Made by a program: the position numbers and the translations under genes. From Moringa oleifera (Eukaryota; Streptophyta; Magnoliopsida; Brassicales; Moringaceae), in assembly GCA_021397835.1 (NCBI GenBank), contig JAJFZO010000094.1, positions 1,900,501 to 1,964,500 on the forward strand: a DNA stretch of 64,000 bases, given 5' to 3'. Shown in pieces: positions 27,154-40,300 of this stretch. The notes under the pieces are model-generated. The model saw only the letters and a program-made list of their open reading frames with translations, was not told where the DNA came from and did no database searches. Positions within the stretch are counted from its first letter, which is position 1. Each line of letters starts with the position of its first letter.

Positions 27154-30100
27154 GATGACACATAAATAACTTGTTATAAGCCAAGATATTGAAATTGACA
27201 AACCTTCTTAAGTGCTTCAGCTTCTTCCAATGCCTTCTGCGCCTCATCTACCATTCCTTGCTCACCTGAAAAGTGCATAGGACTTTGAGAACCATAAATT
27301 AACCAGACAACAACAAAATTAAAACAAGGAACAATACAGAACATATTGACCACGCTTTTAATGCAGGAAATAATCAAGAGATTAGCAAACATTTTAAGCA
27401 TTTTATTAAGCAAAATGAAATTAGATTTCTAAGGGCAAAGACCTGAAGATGACCATTACCCAATACATTACATTACAACATCCACATGAGATACAAGATA
27501 CAATAGGAGATCAAGAGTTTCAGTGATATCTTGTGAAAGGGATAAAAAAAAAAGAGCAAGACCAATAAAAACAAACGAGTCTGCCCTACATTAATATAGT
27601 AAACATAGAAGTGCCATCAATTCACGAGCAAAGCATGCAATGGAAATAGAAAAGAAGCTATACAAGTCAGAAAGTCCTATTGCCATCAGCAAACTTACAA
27701 AACAGTATATTAATCCTTACCAAGATCCTCCGCCTTCTTCAGCTTCTCATTTATCATTTCCTGCGTACGAGGATCAGGTGCGGGTACTGGCAAAGGTGCC
27801 AATGGCGGTGGGTTTGGAAGGGGTTGGGGCAAAGATGCCCTATCCTTATTGAAGGCATCCAAAAGCAGCATAGACTACAAGAATAAACAGAAACCAGGTA
27901 TTATATGACCATGATAATTGAAACGTTTTGGAGTCTCAATATCATACATAGACAAACTAATATAATGACTTCTAAATGTGGCATAGAAAATTAAATATCA
28001 AGCCACTGTTCACCTGTTTGTCAGCTCTTTTTGTTCTGAGTTCTTCAACAACCTCCAGAGCTCGAATCTTAAGATCCGTCTTCCCTTCAAGATCTGTAGA
28101 AAGAGAAGGCAGTTTTTGTTTCAGAGGATAAAGAATTCCAATAAACTGCACTTAAGAACAGCACTTTCATTAATCAATCCTCATCATCTCACATTTACAA
28201 CTTTCTTACACAGAATAAACATATTTCAGACAACATATACATCTGACAATAACGTGTAACAACTATAGATCATCTGTTTTACAAAAATGGAAACACATGA
28301 ACATCTTAATTCTTCAAAAAAAAAAAAGTGAAAAGAAGCCCAGCATAATCATGCAAACAAACTTTCAAGATTTTAGCAACTTGCAATCAGACCGCATCCC
28401 CCATAATGACTAACAAAATATGGTTGATCAAATCTATGATGAATACAATAGTAACATCTTTTTAGTCAGAAAAACAGCAATAATATTAGTAAAATCACAG
28501 TTGATATAGTAGGCAAACACAAAAATTTCGTGAATCAATTATGAGCAGCAGTAACCTGTTAACAATCCATCCCTAAAGCTACAAAGTTCCTCATATCAAT
28601 GTTTTTATCTTGTATAACATCATGGTCACATTCCTCCCTATCACATGGAATAGTAGCATAACAACCATATGTCAGAAGCGATTAACACTTTCGAAGCCAA
28701 CATCAACAGGCAGAAGATGAAAGATTTTAAATTGAATAAGAATAGTCTAAAATTCTCTGGATAACAGCACATTTCAATAGTTAGATGCCAGAAAAAAATA
28801 ATTATTTCAAATATACATTACCATATAGATCTGCTTCTTTTAGCTTCTCCTTGATCTGCTTCGACAATTCAAGCACTTCAGGTGTCTGCAACAAAAACAG
28901 CGAGCATAAATTTTACACAGAAAACAGCAATTAGATTTTTTTCTTTAAATGAAATCAGAGACTACATCATCACCTGAGTAACCTCGGAAACTGATATTGC
29001 AATGGCAGCCTTTGCATCCTCATCTTCAAGACGCTTAAGAGCTCTACCAATTTTCCTATCACACTCAACAATGAGCCTGTCTATAGCATCTTCCAATTCT
29101 CTATCATAGTTATCAATACCTTTTGCTTTTGCTTCTTCATATCTAGAAAGAGTTAAAGCAACACAGGTAAATAAAAGAAATACTATTAGCTATGCCATTA
29201 TATAGGCCATGTATCACTCCATGATGAGTGTGACACCTTTCAAAAGCTAACACATCTATTATGACTTAAGCAAAAATTAAGAAATTATGATGTGTAGAAA
29301 ATCAAATGAATGTCCTTTACTACTTGTTTCTACAGCACCGAAGTTACGCATAAAATACATAAATGCATTAACTTGTTAAAAGCAGAGTATCTTTTAGGCT
29401 GAACTATATGAGGGGAAAAATTAGCAATAACATGTGGACACACGTTCTCTACCCCACTATGTTCCTGAAGAACAATTTTACAAGGAATAAACTGCCAATA
29501 GCCAGATTTAAGAGCAAGAGTCAACAGCAAATCCCAAAAATGCTAGCAAAATTATGCTCATATATCAGTGATGAGTTCTCTAACTGTTTAGCCTAGAACA
29601 CAGTTGATTGGAAGCTCAACATGACAGTGAAAAATAAACATAAAATAAAAAAAATTAATTGACATAAGGAAAAAAGGATACTCCTTCCGCAGCTGCAAAG
29701 AGTGGACTTTCGGACATGGCCCCATATCCATTTTCTGGATAAACAAAGAACAAGGACATTAGAAAACTAAAAAGAGCCGACAGATTATCAAAGCATAACA
29801 ACATAGCACCATCAATCCAGTACACAACCAGCCCCATCTCCAACCAAAAATGGAAAATGGAAAGGTTACAAAAAAAAAAAAAACCTGCTTCACTATACAC
29901 TACAAGCATGTAACACAGGCGCATATATTAATGTGCAAACTACTTGAATATTTCAACCTTCTTATATAAGTCTCCTTAACAGACAAAGGTCCCAAAATAA
30001 TGCATGTAACAAACACGCTAGAAATACACTCTTTAGTATCCTGCTGAACTCCCTTCAAAATTCTTGATCTCTCTAGCTCTAGAATCTAGAATCCTCTGTT

Positions 30101-30429
30101 TGGTTCAAGAGAAAACGCAGCCAGACAACAAAAAAATTTCTGTTCCGCCTTAGTTGACAGTAAAACAAGCACTAAACTAGAATGTTTGCTCAGATTTATA
30201 GCTTCGGGTTCCAAAAAGGTGATAAAGCAGAAAGATTGACTAACAAAGGAATGACAAATTAATAACGAGATATAAAGAATACCGTCAATTGAAAGAGCTC
30301 GTGAGGGCAAAGGCCAGATAGAAAGAGACGGCAAACATCGCGGTCGTAGTACTTGCGGTTCACCTCCTTTACGTCGCCATTCCGATTGGCTCCCATGAGC
30401 ACATCGAGCTGCTTCCTCATCGCATCCAT
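23024..30429 (-). CDS. LUC7: LUC7-like U1 snRNP-associated splicing factor
   Basis: LUC7 proteins bind the U1 snRNP and help select 5' splice sites in the nucleus. Thirteen minus-strand exons are read: 30429-30283, 29734-29682, 29142-28974, 28885-28822, 28093-28014, 27874-27721, 27265-27204, 27093-27031, 26404-26346, 25999-25918, 23991-23948, 23837-23592 and 23042-23024. They total 1242 nt in one frame, or 413 aa. The start [18 protein letters not shown] is the family N-terminus. Zinc finger 1 is CCCH (C33, C41, C56, H60) with [20 protein letters not shown]. Residues of about 67-170 are a helical region ([19 protein letters not shown]). Zinc finger 2 is C2H2 (C272, C275, H291, H297) with [19 protein letters not shown]. 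The tail from about 312 is an Arg/Ser/Asp/Tyr-rich RS domain ending HRRYDRY. It resembles the plant LUC7A/B class. Confidence 0.96.
25065..25540. repeat. Two-copy tandem duplication, about 238 bp, in a LUC7 intron
   Basis: The segments 25065-25302 and 25303-25540 align along their length. Shared words include acagctga, gatgcattta, catcttcta, gggatgcagagt and catgagattagaagatt. The copies have diverged by many substitutions, so the duplication is not recent. It lies in the long intron between the exons at 25999-25918 and 23991-23948. Confidence 0.8.
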
Positions 30430-30498
30430 GTTTTCCCCCCCGCTCTCTCACTCTCTCTAGAAGTTTCTTCTCTGTAAAAGGTCGCTGAGTGAGAGCCC

Positions 30499-30507
30499 TT
30501 AGGGTTT
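30499..30507 (-). promoter_or_regulatory. Telo-box (AAACCCTAA) upstream of LUC7-like gene
   Basis: AAACCCTAA reads on the minus strand about 70 bp upstream of the LUC7 start codon. Telo-boxes near transcription starts are common in plant genes for ribosome, translation and RNA-processing functions, which fits a splicing factor. Activity is inferred. Confidence 0.5.
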
Positions 30508-32754
30508 ATTTTCTGACAGTTCAAGAGATGGGATCTCGGGGCTCCGGTTTCCACTTAACTCGAAAAAGATACTGATATTTGCTCTTTTGGTAATACTGTC
30601 ATTTTTACAGTATTTATTTGTTACTTTTTCGTTTTTTATGTAAGTAATAATTTTTCTCCTAGGTAAGAGCGGTTCAAATAGTGTCATTTTTACAGTCTAT
30701 ATTGATGACATGTTATGAGTTTGTGATTGTCATGTTGTAAACGTTAGTGCTTAATTAAATTTTTATAAGTTGATTAGAATTAAATCATATTATTGGTTGT
30801 CATATTTTAAATATTATATTTGATTTTGAATTTTTACATGGATTGATGAAATAGTTGTAGATTGACAAAATAGCAACATAAATCCAAATATGGTATTTGG
30901 GATCGTTTACTAATGTTTAATTATAATATTATGAAATTTTGGATGGTTTTTACTTGTTGTGGATGATGAGAATATTGAATGATTATAGTTGTTTATCTTG
31001 GATGTAATTTGATTAATTGAAACTAAACAATAGTTATCATAAATAGGTAAATTATTGATAATAGAAGCATCAGTATCATTTAACTACAATGAACTAACAA
31101 CATACATTATCTGAACACCAAGCTTGCATTTCATTGAACAACATAACGAGTTCCATATTCATATATCAAAATATAAAAATTAGTAATTTATTACACGTGT
31201 TACATATACAGCAAAATAAATTATAAAATCACTATCAAAATAATGATAACACAAGCAACGTGAGTAATATTCTTGCAGAATGTGACCCTATCTTGTAGTT
31301 TTCATAATTTACCTAACAATTTTAAGAACACTTGTACTCCACAATAACAAATTAGAGCATGATATCATTGAAAGTATCTGCAAAACCCATTCTTCTATAA
31401 TAATTATAAAACCAAAACAAAATATTCATTAAAAAAATATTGTTGTTTCTAATGTCAATAGCCATTGATAATTACAACAAGTTACAAGTTAAGAATTTCA
31501 CAATAATGATATTTGCATAAATAGATCAACAACATAATAGTATTATGTCCATAAATATAAAAGCGTGAGGTAATTAAGGTAATTACAGTAATATGGTAAT
31601 ATTAATAATAGACCAATATTGCCTATACAATACAGTAACTAACAACCAAATAATTATACCAAAATCTTAAACACCTAATTATCCAAGCAATTGATATACT
31701 CAATTGAAAATCATATCATATGAATAAACACAAAAGTATGAGTTAATTGAAGCACATGTATTAACATAATAGAATCATTTGCATAATGTAGTAAGTGACG
31801 GCCAAATAAGTAAACCCAAAACTTAATCTTTAATGATCCAAGCAATTGAGATGCTAAATTAAAAACCAAATCACATTGACCAACTTATCTATTATTGTTA
31901 TAATTTCAAAACCTCCTCCTTAAGTTCCTACATGTCTAAGCAGTGCATAATTTAACCCAAAATCCACATGAATGGTAGTTGAGGTCAAAGTCGAAGCTTC
32001 ACTCTTCATGTGATTGAATGTTGATCATTTTTCGACTATCTACATAAATCAAGCTATAATATAATTGAAGAAAAGATTACATATTTAAGGAGAAAAACTT
32101 AATAATCACTTCAATTTTAGAGAGGAACAATGTGAAATAAATAAAAATAATGGAGGATAAGTTTTTGGTGTCATTTGGAAGAAAACAAAATGCAACAGAC
32201 TATAGTACCCTTATCTTAACGTTTATTTTTATGATGTTAAAGCTCAACGTTTATTTTTTTAGTTGTCAAAAGAATAAGATCTATTATGTCACTTTTTAAA
32301 TAACAGGGTTTGATTCATAAACCGAGGTAACAAGGTGTTTTTAGAACATTTATCCCAAAATGTATATGTTTTATTTTTAACAAGATATTGTAAAAAAATA
32401 ACATCAAATATATTTATATTTTTTCCTTAAATAATCAAACTAATTAGTTTAATTTTTATATTTTAATAAAAATTAATTATTTTAGTTCTCTCCCGCCAAC
32501 AAAAACAAGATTCATGTCGTTTAAAATTCTAAGGAATACTTTCTCTTTTAATATTAATCTTAAGCTTTAAAATATATCCAAACAAATACTAATTGATTGA
32601 ACATAATTAAATTGAACCCTTCTTGTATTAATTTTTCATTATATTAACTCAATTTAGGAATTTAATAAGGGAAAAAGTGGTATTTTAAAAATAAATTAAA
32701 AAGTTAAATGACAATTAGCTATTTCCCCCAAATTTCGCATTCATTTCTTTTCCA

Positions 32755-32763
32755 AAACCCTAA
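32755..32763 (+). promoter_or_regulatory. Orphan telo-box
   Basis: AAACCCTAA lies in a leader-like, C/T-rich patch with no gene downstream that I can recognise. It may be a relic promoter or chance. Confidence 0.2.
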
Positions 32764-35700
32764 CTTCGTAGTCTTCTCAAAGATCAAACCATTCTTTTCA
32801 CGAATCATGTGATATTCACGTAATCAAGAAATCCATTGTTAATTTTGAATTTATATTGTGCATATCTAAGGTTGATGTTATCAAGTATTTTTCATTCTTT
32901 ATTCTTCATTCTTCTCCTTTTCTATTCTTTTTACTATCCCCCAATTCAATTCTAAAAAAACCTTAAAAATAAATTAAATTTGGTATCTCTCTTTAAACAC
33001 TCTCATATATTTTTGATAAATCAAATTTTGGTATCTTCAAAAGTTTCATATTTACAAGGTGTATTAGGACAAAATCTACAAAATTGATTTTTTAAATTAA
33101 CTTTCCTTTTTTATCAACTCAACACTTTGTCTCTTTCCTAGATGACAACCTTTCAAATTTTTAAAACTTCAAGTGACAATTTTTTCTCATTCTTTAGGTT
33201 TTTGAGAAATAGAGAAAGAGAAAAAGCAAATTTTCTAATTTGATATGCCTCTTTCATTTCATGAGTCTCCCTTTCACTCTTTAGGTTTTGATTTTTATAC
33301 TTATCAGTAACAGAGCTACAAAAAGAAAGCGGAAGAGTTTTTTCTTATTAGGTACACATTTTTCTCTCATTTCATGGCTCTTTCCTTTTCTTTCTCTCTT
33401 ATATCTTTCTAGTTTTATTTTTTTTTCATTTCAATATAGAGTAAAAAATAAAATTAGTTAGAATTGATTTATAATTGTAAATCAATTGATATAATTAAAA
33501 GATTTGATATAATTGAATCAAAGAATTATGTATATCGATGATGATGCAATATAACAAAATTAACCTAAACGAATTGCAGAACTCATCTTTCCTTCTCTCT
33601 TTGTCTTTCTCTATGATCAAATGGCACATTTGTTAATAGAAAAAAAAATTGCTTTGTTTGACTGCAAGGTTTAATTTCACTATAGTTAATTAATCAAAGT
33701 GTTTTTAGATATATTTTGAAGTTAATGGTTAATTTTTAGGAGCAAGAATATTTCTCAAAGTTTTAAATGATTTTTACTATTTAGTAATTATTTTTATCAT
33801 ATTTTTTATAAAAATATTTAAATCCTAAAAAATTTTACCTCTTCAATTTATGAGTTTATTTCTTCAAAATCCCTACCTCTTTCTCTTTCTTCATGAAAGA
33901 ATTGCTAGTTTGTCAATTTAAAGAAAAAATTTGAATGGGCAAAAATGTTTCTCACATGTCATTAAGCTAATTTTTTTACTTTAGTTAATCAATTAAGTTC
34001 TATTTGAAAATTTTTTAAAAGTCAATATGTTGGACAATAAATTGTATACTGAATTTTAAATAACTTTTTTTCTATTTTTAAATACTTATTGGTAAAAAAT
34101 TTTATAATTCGAATTATCATTGAGTTCAAAATGCTAGTTCATTTTGAAAGCATTCATTCCTTTTTTTTTTTTCCCTAAAATACTCGTGCTTTCCTTAGAG
34201 ATAATTTGAAATAATTTTAAATTCAAAGGTTATAATATAGAGATTATTTGATATAATTTGAATAATATTTCTTATCTTAGAAAATTATTAAACTAACACT
34301 ACATTGTAATGAAGATTGTAGTCATTTTATTTAAAAAAAATCGTAAAGAAAGTAAATGGGTAGCATTATGACTCATTTCATGCACATATATACTTAGCTA
34401 GGTTGATCATTTGGATAGATGTCTTGTGAGATAGTTTGCACGTTGTATTGACTTATTTCAATGCATATATCATGATTTTTGAATTAATATGTTGTGACAT
34501 TTGTATGTATTTATTGTAATTAATTTATTGTGTATCATAACTCATTTAGAAATATATATCTTGACTTGTTTATATTTTTGTCGTGACTTGTTTGTGTTAT
34601 TTATTAGTATTTATATATATATATGCTTTATTGTTTATTTATTTATTTTTAAAAACTTTATGTGGATTTGAAGTCATAAAATTATATCACAAAAATCATC
34701 AAATCAACAAAACTAAAAACAAAAACATTTCTAACTTATATTAATAGTTTTATTTGTCATGTAATGTATTTGATCATCTATGGCGATGATTTTTTTTTAT
34801 TAGTTTTTTTAGTAGAGTATGAGAGCTTTATAACATTGTTCTTTAGAAATCTTATTTATTTTATTTTTAATATATTTTTAAGATTATATATCATACATTT
34901 CATCATTTGAGTTATGCTTTCATTAATATAAGTTTTATTATGCAAATATTTTAATAACAAATATTAATTAACCACTAGCTTAATCAACCCATTCAAATAA
35001 GACTTATTAATAGTTTAATCGGGTTAGTTCAAATATAATCCATATTTAGCCTATTTGATGATCCTAATCCGACCTAAATATGATATAGCACGTCTGTTAA
35101 TGGGTTGATCTAGTTCAAAATTCAAGTCTATAACACGATATATTTCTTATATTGATAGCATTGATTCGAACCAATTATTAAATTGGTCGACTTAAAACTT
35201 GATAAATCCAACTAATAAACAAGTTGACATGCTAGCCATAGGCCTCATTACGAGATGAAAATTAGCATAACCAATCTTTATTATGGATCAAAACTTTTAT
35301 TTTATATAGATAAAGTCTACTACTATATTTACTCATAACCCTACAACCATTATTAAAAGTAACCTCTAAGTCAATTTCAGATACAATATTAGTTAAAATG
35401 ATTATAGTAAAGTCATAAAAGTTTAGATATTTAATATCATTTGTTTTTTTATCAAGCCACCATATCAAACCAATTATTTAGGATTAAAGTGTCACTTCTA
35501 AACAAGAATCAAATTCTAATTTAATAAGTCTTTTTATTGTTAGCTCTAAATAGAAAAATATTTCATCAAAATTTCTAGAACAAATCCCAAAAGTCACCAA
35601 TTCCTTAATATATCAATTTGAGGGTTTCATCTAAGCACTACAACAACTAAAACAAATATAAGAAAAAAATTAAAATTAAAATGTGCAAGAATTTGAAAGA

Positions 35701-37382
35701 CATATTATATATATATATATATGTAGTGCTTATATATATTATGTCTTTTAAATTTTTATTATCAAAAATTTAAAAATTTATAAAAATATGTAAGCAAAAA
35801 ATTATTTAAATTTAAAAGATGTAACCAAATAAGAAGTAGAATTCATTTGAGTCAATTTTGAGGTATTTCACAATAAAAAAATTTTAATTTTTTATTGTTA
35901 TTTGAGTCAATATCTAACTTAAATCAAATTAAAAAAATAAAATATATAATTGATTCAATTGATATATCATAGTTTAAATTAAGAAAACAATATAATTTAA
36001 AATTTCTTTTATATTTACTTACTAATAAATAAAATAAGTGATAATAAAATAATAATGCTTTTAAAAAAAATACTAACTCATAATAATAGCAATGGATAAA
36101 TTAAGTTTTCAATGCAAACAACTTAATCCAAAAAAAAAAAAAAAAGGATTAACTCAAACTTATGATTCCTAATTTTTTTCAAATTCTTGTAATTATTCGT
36201 TTATATTCTTTTATTCTTTGTTTAATTTGTATAAAATTTTCATATTTTTTTAAAGAAAAATATCAAAATAAATACATAAAATATCGAGTTGTCTAATTTA
36301 ATGATTATTTTTTTATATTTTTGAAAAGAATAATTCAAATTGAAGATATTGTGTAAAGAATTATTATTATTAATTTTTTATAAATATAATAAAATATTCA
36401 AATTACAATAATAAAAATATTTTTTAAAAAATTTATATTATCAAAAACTTAAAAGTTTGTAAATATATTTTTAATATAAAAAATTTTAAAAATTATTTTC
36501 ATAATAACTTAAATATTTTGAGATAAATAACATTTTAAACTTTAAATTTTATTTTTTTTTCTTATTGAATTTTTACTTTCAAAATGTATTCAAACAAATT
36601 TTACTATTTTAATTTTGTTCAAATTAGATTTTATTAAAAAATTTAAAAATTAAAGATATTTTATAATAATTTTTAATTTTTAATTTTTTTATATATGTAA
36701 AAAAGAATTCAAGTTATCATCAAAAAAAATTTTAAGTAATAAAAATATTTTTTAAAAATATACACTATAAAAATTTTAAAAATTTATAAAAAATAGTTGA
36801 TTAGTTGAAATTTATTTAAATTTAAAGAATAAAATTGAATAAAAGATAGAATCAATTTGAGTAGTTTTTAATTATTTTAATAATTAAAAATTATTAATTT
36901 TTTATAATTTTTTGAATCAATGTCTAATTTAAATAAAATTAATAGATTAAGATTTATTTGAATATGTTTTAAAAATTAAAAATTAATTATAGAAAGAAAA
37001 TAAAACTCAAATTTTAAATAATATTTACTCATTTTTTTATATTTATAATAAATTTTAATTTAAATATTTTATAATTTTTTATTTAAATATTTTTAAAAAA
37101 TAATATCTAGTTTAAATTGAGTTAAAAATTTATATACGAAATTACAAATATTATTTTAATTAAAAAATATGAATAATAAAAAAATTATTTTGATATTTAT
37201 TTTATTTTCTTAAAAAAATATTTACATTGCTTTTTGCATAAAAATGTTCATTTCAAACGTAGATTTATAGTTTTGATTATGTAATTCTATAATTAAAACT
37301 TAATTGAATGAATAGCGTCATGCTCTAAAGGAAGTACATAGAAATCATCAGCTGTCCCTCTTTCTCGCTAACAAACCAAGCA

Positions 37383-40300
37383 ATGAAGAAACTGGCTGCT
37401 CTCCTGCTCACTCTCTTTCTCTTCTTGTCTTTCACTTGGGCTTTTCAATCCGATGAGCTTCTCCTAGACGAGGAAGAGTTTGTTCTGGATCGCTCGTCTG
37501 AACCCGCATACACCCGATCCCCGCCCGCTCCTACTCCGACCACCACCCGGAGAAGGTTTTCGGATCCGGACTCTGACTCCAAGATCCAATTCTCCCTCGA
37601 GCACGCTTTTGGCGACGCCGATTTTTCTCCTGCTGGCACTTTCTCTGCTCGCCTCAAGACCTGGAGCCATGGTGGCCAGGTTTGCTTCGATATAGTTTTC
37701 CATTTCATTTCCCACTCTTGAGTTCAAGTTAGAGATGTTGTTAGCAGAGACTTAGATTCACCATGGCCAGACATGTTTGCTATCTGTTCTTTTTTCGTTT
37801 CTGTTTGATTGCCCGAGAACAGTTGGGAATATGTCAGTGAATGTCCGGGATTTGGATATGTTGTGTTTTTATTTCGGAACGGCTGGTTTATTCTGCCTTT
37901 GTATGCGCTTTGTAGCATTTATATGGAAGATATTTACATACTTGTTCTTCTCTTGAAAAGATGATTAATTGGTTCTAATGGAGTGAAGACCACAACTGAA
38001 CACTGTGACTGATTGATCAACTCTGTGTTTCCTTGCTGTGAAAACCTAGGAATATAAATGGCAGTGCCGCTTATCGTTTCTTTTTGGTTATCTGGTGTTT
38101 CTTTTCCACTGAACTTTTAAATAGAGCTACAGAACCCAGAATCATCATCACGTTTGTCCTATAAAATTGCTGCCTACCAGACAGTATTCTTTACCTGGCA
38201 ATAATGTCTTTCTCCAAATAAGTTCTTGGATCCATCATAGTTGAAGGAGAAATGATGGTTATAATATCGAAAGATTGTTTTTTTATGCAAATTGGAGAGG
38301 AAAAGCTTTGCTTAATTGTTGTAACGTGGGATCATTATCTCTCAATTCTTCTAGTATACTACATGTCTTTGTTCTCTTTAGTTATGATGATTGCAAGGAA
38401 ATTTGAGCAATTGCGATAACAATTTTTATGGGAAAATTTAGGAGATGAGTTTAAATACCATCTTGTTAAATGGAAGATTGTGAGGCAATCGGTAAGAATG
38501 TGGTTCTTTGGATTAAACCCCTTTTATGGAGATTCATGATGGAAAAAGAAGCCTTTGGAAGAGGGTGGTGGGAGCTAAATATGGAGGAATGGAAGGGTGG
38601 TGGATATTGGTAATGGGGAAGGAAAGAAGCGGTGTATGGGAAGCTATAAGAAAAGGTTGGGATATAATAAACCACATCTCAGGTTCAAAGCTGGGACGGA
38701 CAATAACATTAAATTTTGGGTATGATTTGTGGTGTGAGGATCAACTGCTTAGAGGGCATTTGTGAACATATATCAACTTGCTTGTAATAAGAAAGTGCAG
38801 GTAAATAAGTACTTATCTCCACAAAGGGGGGAAGTGACAAGGGAGATTGCATTTAGAAGGACTGTGCAAGATTGGGAGATGGGACTGGTTGGGCGGTTTC
38901 TAGAGCATATATACAACTTTAAACCATAATTAAGTAGGAACTGTTTGGAAAAGGGAGAAAGAAGGAAAAAATTTTCGATCAAGTCTCTTTTCAGGAAGGT
39001 TACCTCTGCCCAAGGAGGAGAGCTGATGAATCAAATACTTTGGAAATTAATTTGGAGGGTTGGAGCACCCCCAAAAATGGTGTTTTTTACACGGAGGCAG
39101 CTTGGGGTAAACCTTGAACCCTTGACATTTTTTTTTTTGAAAAAGGGATTCACTCTTCCGAATGGGTGCTTTTTATGGGGGGAAAAAAACAAGTAGAAAC
39201 TGTGAATCATGTAATGCGTTGGTGTAAATGGTCTAGAGAGATTTGGGAGGGTGTGTTTTTTTGTTGGGATATTTTGGTTGACATCAGGACTGGTGGCAGC
39301 AGAATTCAATGCTTGGGGAGGCATAAGGGCAGCTGAGGTAAAGAAGAAAGCGACTATATTGGTTCCATTTCTTATTTTTTTGGCTCTTGTGAGGAGAAAG
39401 AAATAGGGGGCTTTTAAAGGGATGGAAACGTCCCTTAGTGTGTTAAGAAATAGATGGATTTATATTCTTAAATTATGAGTAACATAGGATTTTTTTTTTT
39501 TTTTTGTAAATAAGGAAGATTTTGTAGAGTTTATTGATGTTCTCACTTCTAGACAAGATCTAAATAATGTTATGTACATGGCCGGCATCTCTTTGGTTCC
39601 TCATAGCTAATATAGAGTTAACTCTGTTTCTGATCAAAAAGAAAAAACATGGGATCGTTGAGGAAATACTTGGAGAAGATCAAATTGTTAAGCACAGCTG
39701 AAGATTCTAGCTTCCTGTGATGACATCCCTAAATATTGCATCAGTTAGGTGGTCTGGATATTCCTTTGTAACTTGAGAATAGACCTGGCATGTTAAGGCA
39801 AGGCAAAGTTATCAGTGAAAGGAACAAAACAAAGTTGACCAGACCATTGGCTGAAATGGTCTGTGTGCTTAGAGAAACAAATAGTGTAACTCCTTGTGGT
39901 TTACTTTGTTTATTGCTTACTTTCCAGGATGTGAATGTTAGTTTCATGCTGAAATTTCTGGTGGATTTGAAAAGGGATGATGCATTTTGGATGAGTTCTT
40001 TCGAAGCTCATTTTGTTTCCTGGACTTCATCTATAATGGCAAGGGAAAATTTGTTGAGGGAAAGAACTTTGTTATTCTTTTAAGATTGTATTGAACAGAG
40101 TTAAGGCTCAGAAAGTAATTTGTGCTCCCTCAGACTGCATATCTCTCCTTTTAAGATTCCTAGCCAGTTGTGATACAATAGATTGTGGTAGGACAGAGAT
40201 CATAAATGATGATCCATGCATTGTGTTGGCAGAGAGGATTTGCCATGCATTATCCCGAAGGTATACTGAATTTGACTGAAGAGAGATTTTGAGCTTGGGC

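Larger units (their letters stand above)
30430..37382. other. Long AT-rich intergenic region between LUC7 and EMC10
   Basis: The first 250 bases hold the LUC7 promoter and CT/GA-rich leader. Beyond that I see no gene. A diverged local duplication near 31500-31700 and 31720-31870 shares words such as aaccaaata and ccaagcaattga. Around 32700-33400 there are CT-rich, leader-like stretches and a telo-box, but no coding frame follows. A TA run lies near 35707-35723. 35700-37250 is extremely AT-rich. Confidence 0.5.

Noticed and set aside
39790..40083. Open frame of about 97 codons in EMC10 intron 1 as a separate gene
   Set aside because: It has no recognisable domain, no promoter or polyadenylation context, and sits next to LINE debris.
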